A DNA stretch of 64,000 nt from Perca fluviatilis (lineage: Eukaryota > Chordata > Actinopteri > Perciformes > Percidae), in the NCBI RefSeq assembly GCF_010015445.1, contig NC_053133.1, positions 19,950,922 through 20,014,921 on the forward strand, given 5' to 3'. A model generated the notes under the pieces. It did not search any database and was not told the DNA's origin. It saw nothing but the letters and a program-made list of their open reading frames with translations. Below, piece by piece: positions 1 through 26,349 of the stretch (its first letter is position 1; every line of letters begins with the position of its first letter). A program made the position numbers and the translations under genes.

Positions 1-769
1 ATTCTTGAACAGAAGGATTTTCTTCGTTTGTATATGGGAGAGGGAGGGGGTGTTTGTCAAAAAGTGGTGAGAACCAGAGGCAGGCAGCAGCCCGTGAGAC
101 AACAAGCCAAGTTCTCTTCAGATGACAAAGCAGTTTCTCTATCAGTAAGGCCACTTAATATAGAAATTCTAAATGAGGACCACAACCCATCACTTCTTGT
201 CCATAGATCTTTGCAGAGTGTCATCGTCATGAAGGAGAAAAAAAAAGCAAAGCTTCAAGTTTCTAAACTAAAGAGCCTGATGGCCGGGTTCTATGTGGGG
301 GGGAGGGGGGCTGGTGTTTGCCCCGTTCACCACCACAGCGAGAAAAAAAAAAAAAGCTCAGTCCACATGGTCACCACCAGCTAGGCTGCAGAGGTAGTAT
401 CCCCACTCCTGAAGCCCCCCCACCGCAACTCAAAAACACACCCCAAATTACCATGTGCGATTGGGTTATAACGATCTTGCAAAAAAATAGATATTTTCAC
501 AGAAGTTTGTAAAATCATCTTGCCTAAAGTTATCCTCTGTGGCTTTATCAAAGCAAGATGAAGTCCAGAGAAACGTTGCGCCACACAACTGCTGCTCTGA
601 GTACAATCCACAAAAGGACAAATATGTCGTCGTCCATTGTTGCTGCTGCAGTGTTGTACGTTTGGGTGTATTTTGCGTGTAATTCCTTTTCAATTCTTCC
701 CTCTTTCAACAGCCCCTTAAGGTGCAGTCCTTCAGTTTTGCCAACCAATATATGTAAAGTGTGTTACTA

Positions 770-775
770 TTTATT
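770..775 (-). terminator. Candidate cdv3 polyadenylation signal
   Basis: AATAAA on the minus strand, about 260 nt after the cdv3 stop and beyond the (CA)n tract at 866-906. It would give a short 3' UTR. Mammalian CDV3 has a long 3' UTR, so this may be only a proximal site. Confidence 0.35.
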
Positions 776-818
776 TAAAGGGAGTGTCACTGTATGTGGT
801 GCAGTGGTATTGCTGTTT

Positions 819-860
819 ATGTGTGTGTATGTATGTATGTATGTATGTATGTATATGAGG

Positions 861-899
<39 letters not shown>

Positions 900-906
900 T
901 GTGTGT
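819..906. repeat. Microsatellite, (GTAT)n then (TG)n
   Basis: A GTAT tetranucleotide run (about 825-855) is followed by a (TG)n run (about 866-906). On the cdv3 transcript it reads as (CA)n within the putative 3' UTR. The apparent ORFs across it are repeat artefacts. Confidence 0.9.
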
Positions 907-1037
907 TAGTAACCAGTGTTAAGATGGTGGCAAGATGAGCTTTTTCAGGACTGCAGTCAACACAGCTGGAGTTACGCTTCCTTCGAGGGGCTTGGCAGGA
1001 CCGTGCTGAAGGGGCCAGGGGGCGGTGGGGAGCTGCT

Positions 1038-3801
1038 CTACTTATCCCCCAGGATGGCATACTGGTTGTCAAGCTGCAACTGCTGCATAGAGGCGCCGCC
1101 GCTCTCCTCTCTACCACGGTTCCTGTGTTTCACAACTTCAAAGGTCTTCTCCATTTCTCGGTCCCTAAAATATAGACACGTATCGCTTCAGTCAAACTGC
1201 AACAAGACATCAACCTCCCATGTTAAACAAACTATCGCCACTTACTTGCGTGTCTCCACATGCTTGGCGGTGGCCAGTAGAGAGGGGAACTGTGCATCAT
1301 TGAAGATCTCAGGAGGCCCCTGGGTGGGAGCTCGTCTGGTGGTGGACATGCGAGCCCCTGGAGGGCGATATACACCAGAAGGCTTTGACTCAGGCTCTTC
1401 TACATCCTCTGTAATTATGAAAAAAAGAAAATCACACCAGTTAGAAAGAAGAAAACTGATTTCCAGGGGCAAATAAAAAAAAATGTATTTGATCAAAACA
1501 CATTAACGAGAAGGGCACTCAGAGGGCAGACCTCATGCCCTATCTCACAATGTTAACGCAGTGTGAATTTCCCATGAACTCATATTTCCAAATATTCCGA
1601 CACCACATGAATGCAGCACAAATGCCCCATCTCAATTTTAAAAGTGAAAAAATGTTGCATCTGCCCTGTGATTCGCATCTGCTCATAAATGTAATGGGTT
1701 TCTTTCTTGGCCCATGCCACACCCTTCCGCTAGTAGTTTTTCCCGCAATCCTGCTGACAAACAACCAGAAAAACAGAGCCAAAAACATAACCTACTTGGC
1801 GGGGGTAATATTTAGAAGTTTACAACTGCTTCAGGCTATGTGCATGATTATTTTATGATCAAACTAATTGAAAACATGTGTATGGCTTGGAAAATATTGG
1901 AACATTGGAAATAATAGCTCACTCATAGGCTCGCATGACCATACAGTATCCCATAATTAGCAAAAGTGTCAAATAAATATGAGCTCAGTGTAACTAAAAT
2001 GACTAGGGTGGAAAACCCAATAGGGGTATTCTTCATAAGCATCCCCCAACGGTGTTAATCACTGACCCTTTAAAAAAGAAAAGAAAAGCTTTGAAGTTGG
2101 TTTACTCACCCACAGGTGCAGCAGCAGGAGCTGGAGCAGCACCAGACTTGTTCCAGGGACCAGACACTTTGTCTCCGCTGACCAGAATGATCTCTCCATC
2201 CTCACCAACCTCCTCCTTCTCGTAGTCCTCCTCCTCTTTCTCGTCACTGCAAACAGCCAGAAGGCAGTTGAGATGGGGTGAACCCATGAGGAGCTAGCTA
2301 GGATGTTTTTTTTTCTCCCTCTAGTTCAGTTTGCCAGAGATCTGCTTGTAAAACACGTAGCTTCATTTTTCATTTAAGAGCACATATCATTTGCATGTTG
2401 CACTTAAACCTATGACAGAAACTTGTATGTAAACTAAGGATGGTGAAAAAGAAAACCGTTTACACGTTTTGCCTAAAAAGTGATATGGAATAGTCTGCTG
2501 TGTGTATAAGTATTGTGTATTAGATTGAATTCAAATAATAAGGTAGGCTCTTCATAGCTTGATAATTAGACTTAATTGCCATTTCATCATCACTGAAATA
2601 AATCTTATCTGGAGCCAGGCCAATTGTATCATTACACCCTGCATTTGCTTTACAACCAATGCACAATGGCAGCTACATAAAAACAATGTGTCTGACTGTG
2701 GGGGTATTTTAAACTCTTGCAAATGCTGTCATCCTTGCTGCTGGCAGTAGTATAGTTGGTTAAAAAAAAGGAAATGTAATTGTTGGAAGATGGAGGACCA
2801 GTCATAGGGGGCATGGTCCTTACTGGCCCCCTACTTGATGGAACCAAGGCTGAAATGCAAACGAAAACTCTGCACAAGGAGTTATGACAACCACATACAT
2901 ATTTCATTCTCACCTTATCTGTAAAGCTTGGAGCCGGAGCCCGCTGTAGTCCACTTCTTTCTGCTCAAACTCTTTCCATTCCTCGTCCTCCTAGGCAGAA
3001 GGATGCATTAACTCACAGCAAGCTACAGTAATACGACATTGGCAACATTGGTAATTCTTAAGACAGTGAGGCTCTCTCGCAACGTTACCCACCAGTGTGA
3101 CAAGTTATTTAACCTTATAGATAACTTAGCTTTGTCACACAATCCTTGTCATGTTATCTGAAAGCTAAAAGGCTGTCAACACCGTGTTAACTAGGGACAA
3201 ATGGCGGCTCGGCCTAGTTGGACAGCCACGATTAAAAAGGTGGATGACAGCATCCCCATGCGCACACACAAGGCCTTTAACACAATATTGACTAATCAGC
3301 GTCTCTCAAACATTCACATGTTAAGTGTATTTTGACACAAAACTGAAGCTAAGGTTGTAAAAAAAAAAATAACGCAAAACTCGTGTCGTGCTAAATTTCG
3401 TATCTCGTTAGAATGTGCGCCAGGGGAAACCATATGCTAGCTTTTCTCCCTTCATGTCAAAAATATATATTACACGCATGGTTTTCGTTAATAACTGGTG
3501 AAACGTTGTATAGGCGTCAGCGAGCAGGAAGCCCATTGTGACGGGGGATGCAACATTTGACACGACACCGGTATCTGGAAAAGACGCCAAGTTGAGTGGC
3601 GTTGGCTAACGTTACCTTTTCAATCTGTGCGTCTTGATTGTCGTTTTTCGCCGATTTCTCCTTCTCCCTCTTGGTCTTTTTTATCACAGCCGACGTGGGC
3701 CCGGTGGTGGACTCCTTGCCCTTACCTTTTTCTTTCTTCTTCTTTTTATCCCGCTTGGCAAAGAAATCGTCCAGGCTTTTCTCTGGTGGTAGATCCGCCA
3801 T
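1038..3801 (-). CDS. cdv3: Cdv3 homolog, complete, five coding exons
   Basis: Coding exons in transcript order are 3801-3616, 2990-2914, 2246-2110, 1408-1246 and 1164-1038. Phases join exactly and total 690 nt, giving 229 aa plus a TAG stop; human CDV3 is about 258 aa. The ATG at 3799-3801 is chosen because it opens MADLPPEKSLDDFFAKRDKK, the conserved CDV3 N-terminus, followed by a Lys/Glu-rich basic stretch. Exon 2 carries EDEEWKEFEQKEVDYSGLR, exon 3 an acidic run ending in GPWNKS, exon 4 the conserved SGVYRPPGARM and GPPEIFNDAQFPSL blocks, and exon 5 EKTFEVVKHRNRGR ending in NQYAILGDK. All donors are GT and acceptors AG. No membrane segment or enzyme domain is visible; the protein looks hydrophilic and largely disordered. 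The family's molecular role is poorly defined: it was named from carnitine-deficient mouse ventricle, and the mouse protein is reported as tyrosine-phosphorylated. Identity is seen by motif; function is not inferred. Confidence 0.95.
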
Positions 3802-4065
3802 TTTCAAAGAGCAACGTTAACTAGTACGCTAACCGAGCTATGACAAATGTGAAAATCTGCTCTTCGAGAGTGAAGACAGCTGTTCAAACGGTCAGAAAAG
3901 ATGGAGTTACTCGTTACTCTGACGGTTTAACTTCTGTTACAGACTGATAAAAATGTCCACCCTTGATTCCTGACTGAATCGACCATGCCATGCACGGGCT
4001 ATGGGGCTATTTGACAAATCTGTACCGTAACCCGGAAAAACTTCGACCCTGAACCGGAAATATTA
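3802..4065 (-). promoter_or_regulatory. Candidate cdv3 promoter and 5' UTR
   Basis: This is the sequence directly upstream of the cdv3 ATG. It has more CpGs than the AT-rich DNA beyond 4.07 kb. Two CCGGAA cores, typical of ETS-family sites in housekeeping promoters, lie near 4032-4037 and 4054-4059. No TATA box is obvious. The transcription start cannot be fixed from sequence alone. Confidence 0.5.
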
Positions 4066-4069
4066 TGAG

Positions 4070-5860
4070 CCAAAACCTAAAGTCAATTTTCTCATATAAA
4101 TCAATATAATACAAGTCATGTTTAATTATAAATGTCTTGTATTTGAATTTTGAAAAGAAATATTCGAAAAATAAATGCTGAAAATATTTTAAATTTTAAT
4201 TCTTAAACTAATGTTAATTTTGTTTTAAGGAGTATTTTAATGTAAAATATTATAGTGGGTGCCTTGATCTACAGCAACGAGTAGCTACATCATATGTTTT
4301 GTCTGTAAATTATTTTTTCTGCAAACTAACTACAGCTGCTAAAAGTGTGAAGATGCATAATATGAAAATACTAACCTAACCTTACAGATACATGGAACCT
4401 GTATACAGTAACGTTACTTGAGTAAAAAAAAAAAAAGAACAACATTTAATTGGCTCATTTGCTCCAGGAAAAGAAATAAATCAGAATGGGGTTTATTACC
4501 ATCTTCCTATCAAAGAGAAAAAATAAAGCAAAGTACTGCAACAGTCAATATAGAATATATAAATCAAAATGATGACTCTACTTACTACTATCTAATAATT
4601 TTGATTTATTATACTCTAACTTTGACTTAAAAATCTGACTTTTGGTTTACCATATCATATTCTCTAATTATTGTGAGACACTATTACCATGCATATGTTC
4701 TGAGCACCGAAATGCCTTTGTTATATAAAATTGTATATATTTGTGTGTATTGTGTTTGATATTTAAATCATTAATAATCATTACAATTAATTAGAAGCGA
4801 TGGTGGCTGCAGACAAAATGGCAGACATCCACCACAAAGCCACAAACCGTCTTCTTACTTTCTGTTAAAAATGTGTCAGCTATATTGTCATGCTTTTTTC
4901 CTTTATTGCTCATAATTTTGAATGAAAAAATCCTGACTTAATATACGGTATAATGATTTTGAGTTACCATGAGTATTATTTATTTGCCATTCCTAACATC
5001 ATTCATCATTTTTCTTCCAAGTGCATATGTTGTATTTGATTGTAGTATTTATTTATTTGAAATTAATATTTCAATTTTTTTGTAAGTTTTAAAACTGTCA
5101 CATGGATCTCAGAACAATTCTTCCAGGATAAGATTTTCGAATATGCCTGCCATCTCAGGGTAAAATATATATATTTTAAGACCAAATTCTCAGCCTGACC
5201 ATGAACACGCCTGAGTGGAGAGGATGCATTTATACAAAGGAGGCTAAATCAGTATTTTGAAATAGATGAAGTTTAAAATATGACACAGCACTTACACATC
5301 TTATTTGTACTGAATATAACCTCCAAACATTTTTTAATAGAAGAAACTTTAAACTCCTGCATGTATGTGGAACAAAGTTGCTAAACAGTAAGAGGCCAGT
5401 CAATAATATAAAGATTTCAAATATGGACATAAAAAAGACACTTCTAAAAGTTGAACTGTCATGTTTTAGCAGATTTTAAAAAAGGCCTACAAATCGATTA
5501 ATAACACGCATCAAATTAAACCTCTCCTCAGCAGTAAAGCAGGCTTGTAAACAGATTATTGAATAGACGTAATTTTCCCAGAGCTTGTCCACTTGGCCAC
5601 ATGCAGCACTGGTGCACAAAGAGAAAATTCCAGCTCACTGCATCAATAGATGTGCTGTGGTCGGCAAGACTGTTTACAATGCTTTGTTATATAGCCTAGT
5701 AAACCAGGAAGTATGATATCTAAATAACGTGCAGTATAGATCTAATACTTGACAACATTTTTTAGGCTTAGTGTCCAAAATCCATCTATGGCAATATGAG
5801 AAAATGTCTTTTGATTAAATTCAGTTTTAAAGAGGATTAATCAGACAAACAAATCAGTCT
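4070..5860. other. AT-rich intergenic DNA, nothing recognised
   Basis: Lies between the cdv3 promoter and the presumed tmem108 3' end. It is strongly AT-rich with short poly-A and poly-T runs. No exon, RNA gene or clear transposon end was recognised. The human-type neighbour bfsp2 was not seen here. Confidence 0.5.
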
Positions 5861-5874
5861 GTGTTTTTCTTTGT

Positions 5875-5880
5875 TTTATT
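5875..5880 (-). terminator. Possible distal polyadenylation signal of tmem108
   Basis: AATAAA on the minus strand about 2.46 kb after the tmem108 stop codon. A 3' UTR of this length would include the (TA)n tract and the TIR element at 6946-7859. Other AATAAA copies lie closer (for example 7498-7503, inside that element), so this is only a candidate. Confidence 0.3.
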
Positions 5881-6694
5881 GCTCAGCAGTAAAAAGTACA
5901 GTGTATACTACAGTACAAAAAATACATAATGTTTAACACTGCTCCACCGTGCCACTGAACGTTTTGTAAAATATCCACTTTTGAGCGTGCAAAACAAGAA
6001 GCCCAGCTGTGAGCATCCAATGCAGGAAATATTAATATGTTTGACTGTGTTATTCAACATCACCTTTTGAATGAGGGATTTCAGAACATCTCACAATGCA
6101 GAAGATCTTTAGCGACAATAAAGGCAGGCAGCATTGATTATTGAATAAAACTGCAGCAATGCAAAATAAAAACAGATGATAGAAGGACCACAGGTTCAAT
6201 GATTAAACAAAATATGCACTCTTTTTTTTTTTTTTTTTATTAAACGGTCTTTGTATGTGCTCACAGTAAATATTCAGCATACATTATTTATCTCAGTGTT
6301 TCTATTGGTCAAGATTTTTGCCAGCCTCTATCAAGTATTATGTGGTCCAGCAACTAATTCACAATCATTCAACAAACACAGTTTGCATTGATGGACAAAC
6401 ACATTATTTATGGAGGGAGACATTTACGGTAGCGACGTTGGTCTAATTGTTTCCTACAGCACTGAGAAAATCTTTCTCAAACTGGGCTATAGCCAGTAGC
6501 CACTCCACGACAAAGACGAGAGACAAACAGACACACACAGAGAAACAGATAAAACTGATCTGAAAGTGATACAAAGTCTTGTTTGACTTAAAGTAACAGT
6601 GATATTTGGTTCAGGGGGGCAGCACATTTTTAACTCATCCGTCCACACTCACAGTATGCTTACATGCACAAACAGGGCATTCACACATACATAT

Positions 6695-6698
<4 letters not shown>

Positions 6699-6780
<82 letters not shown>
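6699..6780. repeat. (TA)n microsatellite of about 80 bp
   Basis: An uninterrupted AT dinucleotide run, preceded by a short ACAT-rich segment. The Tyr/Ile-repeat ORFs on both strands across it are artefacts. Long (TA)n tracts are prone to cruciform formation and length error. Confidence 0.95.
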
Positions 6781-6784
<4 letters not shown>

Positions 6785-6945
6785 ACTCAACATAGGAAAT
6801 TAAGACATCTATGTGGTCCCTCTTAAGAGAAGCTGGTGAGAAGCACATGAGGGGGGAAGCCAGTTTCATTTTGACATCTCTCAAAAATTGCTGATGCAGA
6901 CCCCGAATCACCCAAATATTCTGCTCAAATTAACCAATCAAAATA

Positions 6946-7859
6946 TGGGCCCGCATTTATCAAACTGCTAAAAGTTACATTGTTTTACTTAAAAGTAAAA
7001 ACCCTTCACATATACTGTATATGCACAGTCAAAATAAAAGCTACTTGTCCAATTTCTTGAAATGCCTTAATGTATCACAGGTGCAAACAAAGAATGAAGC
7101 TGGTATTGATTTAGTTTGCGATGGTTTTCCATGCATCTACATTGTCTGTGCTTGTTGTCAATGTGGTACCAAACTCCTTATCTTATGTACCTTGTCTACC
7201 AGCAGCAGAATTTCTTTCCTGCTCCAGTTTGCAGTTAATTTTCCAATTGTTTTCTTTTCATTTTTAGCCAATGTATGATTTAATCCCTATTAAAAACGCT
7301 ACAAACCTGCAATACTGAATGTTATTATGAAAATATCTAATATAGCCGCTTTAAATGTTTGATTTTGTTCTGCTCAATTCTGCTGTTGCATTGTGTTTTA
7401 GTTTTCTCGGTTTTATTTTACTCACGTAATTCATCAAGTCTCCAGAAGTGCACTGTAAATAAAATGTATTATCATTAATGATGTATTACAAACATATTTT
7501 ATTGTTGTTCATTTCATATTGTAATTGATTCTGGAGATATTAAGGATTTCAAATAATGGAAATCTTTTAAAAATTTAAATCACGCGTTTTTTGCAGAATA
7601 CCATCATTGAGTAAATGTAAAAGAACAATAGGGCTGATGTACAGTAGAGTAAATCCCTGTCTCTGATTGGCTATTCCATCTCAAAACAATAATGTGGTTA
7701 ATCATCAATCACTTGAGAGCTGCTCTTAAAGGTTACTCTTACACTTTGCTTCAAGTCGCTTGATAAATGTCTCCAATTTTAGAAGAACTTATTTACTCCT
7801 AAGTTTGCTATTTGGATCATTCTTAAGTGTATTTCTAAGTTTGATAAATATGGGCCCTG
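6946..7859. mobile_element. Non-autonomous TIR element, hAT-like ends
   Basis: The left end reads GGGCCCGCATTTATCAAACT and the right end is its near inverse, with ATTTATCAAACT shared and GGGCCC at both tips. The interior of about 0.9 kb is AT-rich and has no transposase ORF. GGGCCC-tipped ends of this kind occur in teleost hAT-type MITEs. No clear 8-bp target duplication was found, so the superfamily is tentative. It sits 0.5-1.4 kb downstream of the tmem108 stop and may be carried in its 3' UTR. Confidence 0.6.
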
Positions 7860-8340
7860 ATCTCACATACAGTATATCTGTATCCCCCCCCCCAAGAAAG
7901 TAGGTGCTATATTCAAGTTCAACAGGCCATAAGTATTTTGCCATTGATTCTAAAAGGAAAAATAAAATTACAAGTAACAGCATTGTTTTCATAGCAAGTT
8001 TCTTTCTCTAAAGCAGATTTAATGTGGCAACATCCACAGTGCACTCACCATCAAGCCACTGTAATGAAACAAAACCACATATACTCTGTATTTTATAAAG
8101 ACAATAAAAACCTTTTATCACAATTAAGCCTTTTGTAGAAAATGTACATCAGAAAAATATGCAGGTGCATCCTCATAGTAAATACTGTCTGTTTACATCA
8201 CTTCTCTTTCAGGTTGCCTCTTTGTGTTTGTCATATACAGTATAAAGTTAAAGTCTCTGAATATTTACCACATTTATAAAATAGACAACAGCAGGGGGAG
8301 TAGAATAGGAGAATCCGACAGTGTCTCTTTTGTTCTGTCT

Positions 8341-23101
<14,761 letters not shown>

Positions 23102-23105
<4 letters not shown>

Positions 23106-23143
23106 GGTATCATGTGATCCGGTTCCTCCTCCACAGTGCTCAT
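23102..23143 (-). promoter_or_regulatory. Upstream ORF of 13 codons overlapping the tmem108 start (ATGA)
   Basis: Reads MSTVEEEPDHMIP then TGA. The stop TGA shares bases with the main ATG in the sequence ATGA, so translation of the uORF ends exactly at the main start codon. The context before the uORF ATG (GAACCATGA) is moderate. This geometry allows termination-reinitiation or leaky scanning to set tmem108 output. The sequence fact is direct; any regulatory effect is inference. Confidence 0.7.
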
Positions 23144-24142
23144 GGTTCTCTAGTAAAGACAGAGAGAGAGTGTATCAAAATCACATTCAAGTCATGGTCA
23201 AGTATCAGTGTGATATACTACTATGATTATGTTTGGGCAGGTTTAAGTGGAGTAGACACGGAAAAGTAAGAAGGGATTGCAAATAAGATTGTGCGTCTTA
23301 ACCTTGGCAGTTTAATCTTTGTAATGACTGCCGCAAAACAGTTACACCTCTCACAGTTGATAATATGAATTCCACCCAACTAACATTTCACAATAAAAGA
23401 CCAGGTAGGAGTGCAGTGGTGGTCAGCCTCAGCTGCTAGGCTTCAAATCGCATTGGCATCCTGCAGGCTGTGCTGGTCAGTAAAACCAATTATGGAGCAT
23501 TAAACATTGACCAGTAAGCCTTGTTCTGAGACAGCCGCTGCGTGTGTCAGGCAGACAAGTACCCAGGGGTGCTCTTTAGTAGAATGACTCACTGATGGCC
23601 TTTTGTTAAATGAAAGAACACACACGCCTATGCCTCATACTCACACAATACACAAAAACAGACACATACAGTACTTCTAAAGTGTAATCGAACATACAAA
23701 CACATACACCGGACACATACCTAAACACCCTTCACCCTACCTGCATGAATAATCTGTTCTAAGTGTGGCACATGAAATGGGATTCACGCCCCCCCCCCAG
23801 GAAGAGATGTCTGGAATCAGCAACCTGTGTTTCTGTGGGAGACGTGTGAGATGAGAGGGACAGACAACAGAAGCACAGGGTAAAAGGGTGCTGATCCTTT
23901 CATAAGTCTTTATTTCTCATAAATGCAGCCACGCTCTGGAGACTGAGGAGGCAACACACTACATCTGAGTCATCCTGTTTATATTGCTTATCTATTGTGG
24001 CAACCTTTTAATGCTTTTAAACCAGGTGGAGACTTAAATCTATTTAGCACAGACTATTTTGAGATATTTTGAAAAATGTGTTGAATAAGGGTGGAGGTAT
24101 CAGCGGAACATGCTCAAGCATGAGGAAAAAAATGTTTAAACA

Positions 24143-24174
24143 ACATCTATCCATCCATCCATCCATCCATCCAA
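24143..24174. repeat. (ATCC)n microsatellite
   Basis: About seven ATCC tetranucleotide units in the large tmem108 intron. Confidence 0.9.
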
Positions 24175-24935
24175 AATGACCAGACAATTGAATGGATTTC
24201 TAGTGTGTTTGCATTTTAACAAGGGAAAATCAAAAGCATGAAATAATGGGCACAGCATCGTATCAAAAAACACTTTTCTATTTCTCCTCCACTCTACTAT
24301 TACAACAGTGAAATAAGGCATAAAATAAAACAATAATGTAAAATAAGCAACTAAATTGGTTATCAAGGCACACTTTTAGATGACAAATAAACACAATTTT
24401 GTTCCTAGTGTTTAGAAAATGAAAACAAATGCTCTGTGTTTTGCCGCTCTTACAGTAACTATTAAGGCGTCGGTTCAGACCCAATATAGTGGGAGTAATT
24501 GCAAAACAGTTGAGGCTGCAAGAATACAGTAGTAACAGCAGAAAATTAGTTTTTTTCCAACTTCACATCTGAAGAAGTGACACTAGCAACAACGGTCCCA
24601 AACCCATCCTTGAATCCACCATAATGCTTCAGTAATAGTAGCTCCATTGCAGCTTTGCTCCATTCCCGTGCTTTAATTTTTTTTTGCGTCATGTTCCTGG
24701 CCTAATGAGCTCAATGGCAGTGTGTGAAGAGAGCAGCTGAGCCTCTCAACGGTGATTACACCTCATCAGCGCTGCCAGGCCATCTCAGCCTCAAAGACGC
24801 GCTCTTTAATTTGCAGGGCACAAGAGGTGAGGCTAGGGGAAGGTGGGTGGGTGAGAGTAGATATAGTGGCAGGGAGTGTTGGATTTATACTCAGATTTCT
24901 ATCTTAGATTTTTTTTAATTATTATTTATATATGT

Positions 24936-25260
24936 ATACTCACAGCCCACGTGAAAAAAAAGAATATAATAAGTACACTTTATGCTTTTTTTGTCACCTT
25001 CAAGTATACTTTAGTGTACTCAAGTAATCCTTGAGTACTACTGGAGTAGTACTTGAGTATACTTATAGTGTAAATAGTACGCTAAATTGGCACAACTTTT
25101 TACAAACTTCAAGTGTACTTAAGGACACCAGTGAAAAACACTAGTAGTACAATTGTATGATATCACAATTGTATTGGAAATATATTTTAAGAGGTATGCA
25201 GTTGAACTGATAGTGGTTTAAAAGTGTATTTTGAAGACACTGTTATCATACTCACTACTA
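24936..25260. repeat. AAGTA-rich segment with nested short inverted repeats
   Basis: Repeated AAGTACACTT, AAGTATACTT and GAGTACTACT motifs in both orientations, including AGTACTACT-GG-AGTAGTACT. The pattern resembles the ends of small non-autonomous DNA elements, but no boundaries or target duplication could be fixed. Confidence 0.5.
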
Positions 25261-25756
25261 TTATTCTAGCATGCCTCTGTAATATTTGAAATGAACTTGC
25301 GTGGAAGAGAAGTAAGTCTGTTCACACAGACATTGCCACACAAAATGTAGCAACCACCCATTCATTGCAATGAGACCACTGTGTGAATGCAGTAGGGGTG
25401 AAGAGACAGAATCGACTGGCAAAAAAAAATTAAGCCTGGCTCAACTTCATATTTTTATCAACCTCTCTGATAAGCTTTAAGACTAAGGGGTGTATTACTT
25501 AAACCAGACTTCAAGGATCATATTTTACAGTCACCGAAAGAACATACACTCACCAATGCCGCCACTTGAGTTTTTTAACCTGAGGAACTTTGTAAACAGC
25601 ATGTGTTCTCTTCTCACTTCTGGAAAGTGAAAAGATCCCAAAGATCCAAAAAAGGCTGATGGATGTCTACACCCTCTCCAAATGTGGCAACATTTTAAAT
25701 CTACGCCTCCCACCCTCCCCAAAAATACAAAAATTATGAAAAATTATTAATCTTAA

Positions 25757-26345
25757 AGTGCCCATATAAAGCTCATTTCAGGTTCATAATTGTATTTTGA
25801 AGTTGTACCAGAATAGGTTTACATGTTTTAATTTTCAAAAAACACCATATTTTTGTTGTACTGCACATTGCTGCAGATCCTCTTTTCACCCTGTGTGTTC
25901 AGGTCTCTGTTTTAGCTACAGAGTGAGGCATCTCACTTCTATCCCATCTTTGTTGGGAGGCGCACATGCGCAGTAGCTAGTTAAGGATCACATCAGCTAG
26001 CCGTTTGTTTCTACAACTTCAGTTAGTACAAGTCAGGATTAGCCGGGAGACTTCTTCTAAACGAGAGCGCACTTCCAACTTTGCGTGGAATACCTGCAGA
26101 ACAGGGACATGTAAGTAGTTCTTTTGTAGATTATGGTGAACTAGTGTGTGTTGTAGCAGTGTTTTGCCATTGAGAACGAGCTAGCATGCTAGCGCTAGCA
26201 TGCTATGGTTAGCCACCTCATCTCGGCTACTTACGTAGAAAGCCCTGCAGATTTTGACCAGCTCACTCAGAGACTGAAGACAGAAGACATTCAGAAACCT
26301 GTATCTCACTCAAAACAGCATGAGACACAAAATAACATGGGCACT
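25757..26345. mobile_element. piggyBac-type MITE flanked by TTAA
   Basis: TIRs AGTGCCCAT and ATGGGCACT are directly bounded by TTAA (25753-25756 and 26346-26349). The 589-bp body has no transposase. This TTAA-AGTGCCCAT element resembles one of the commonest short DNA elements in percomorph genomes as remembered. A perfect 24-bp palindrome lies inside at 26182-26205. Confidence 0.8.
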
Positions 26346-26349
26346 TTAA

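Noticed and set aside
558..938. ORF of 126 codons ending in Cys/Val repeats
   Set aside because: Its second half is a (TG)n/(GTAT)n microsatellite; the rest has no recognisable family and lies in the cdv3 3' flank.
6599..6911. Tyr/Ile-repeat ORFs on both strands
   Set aside because: Pure translation of the (TA)n microsatellite.
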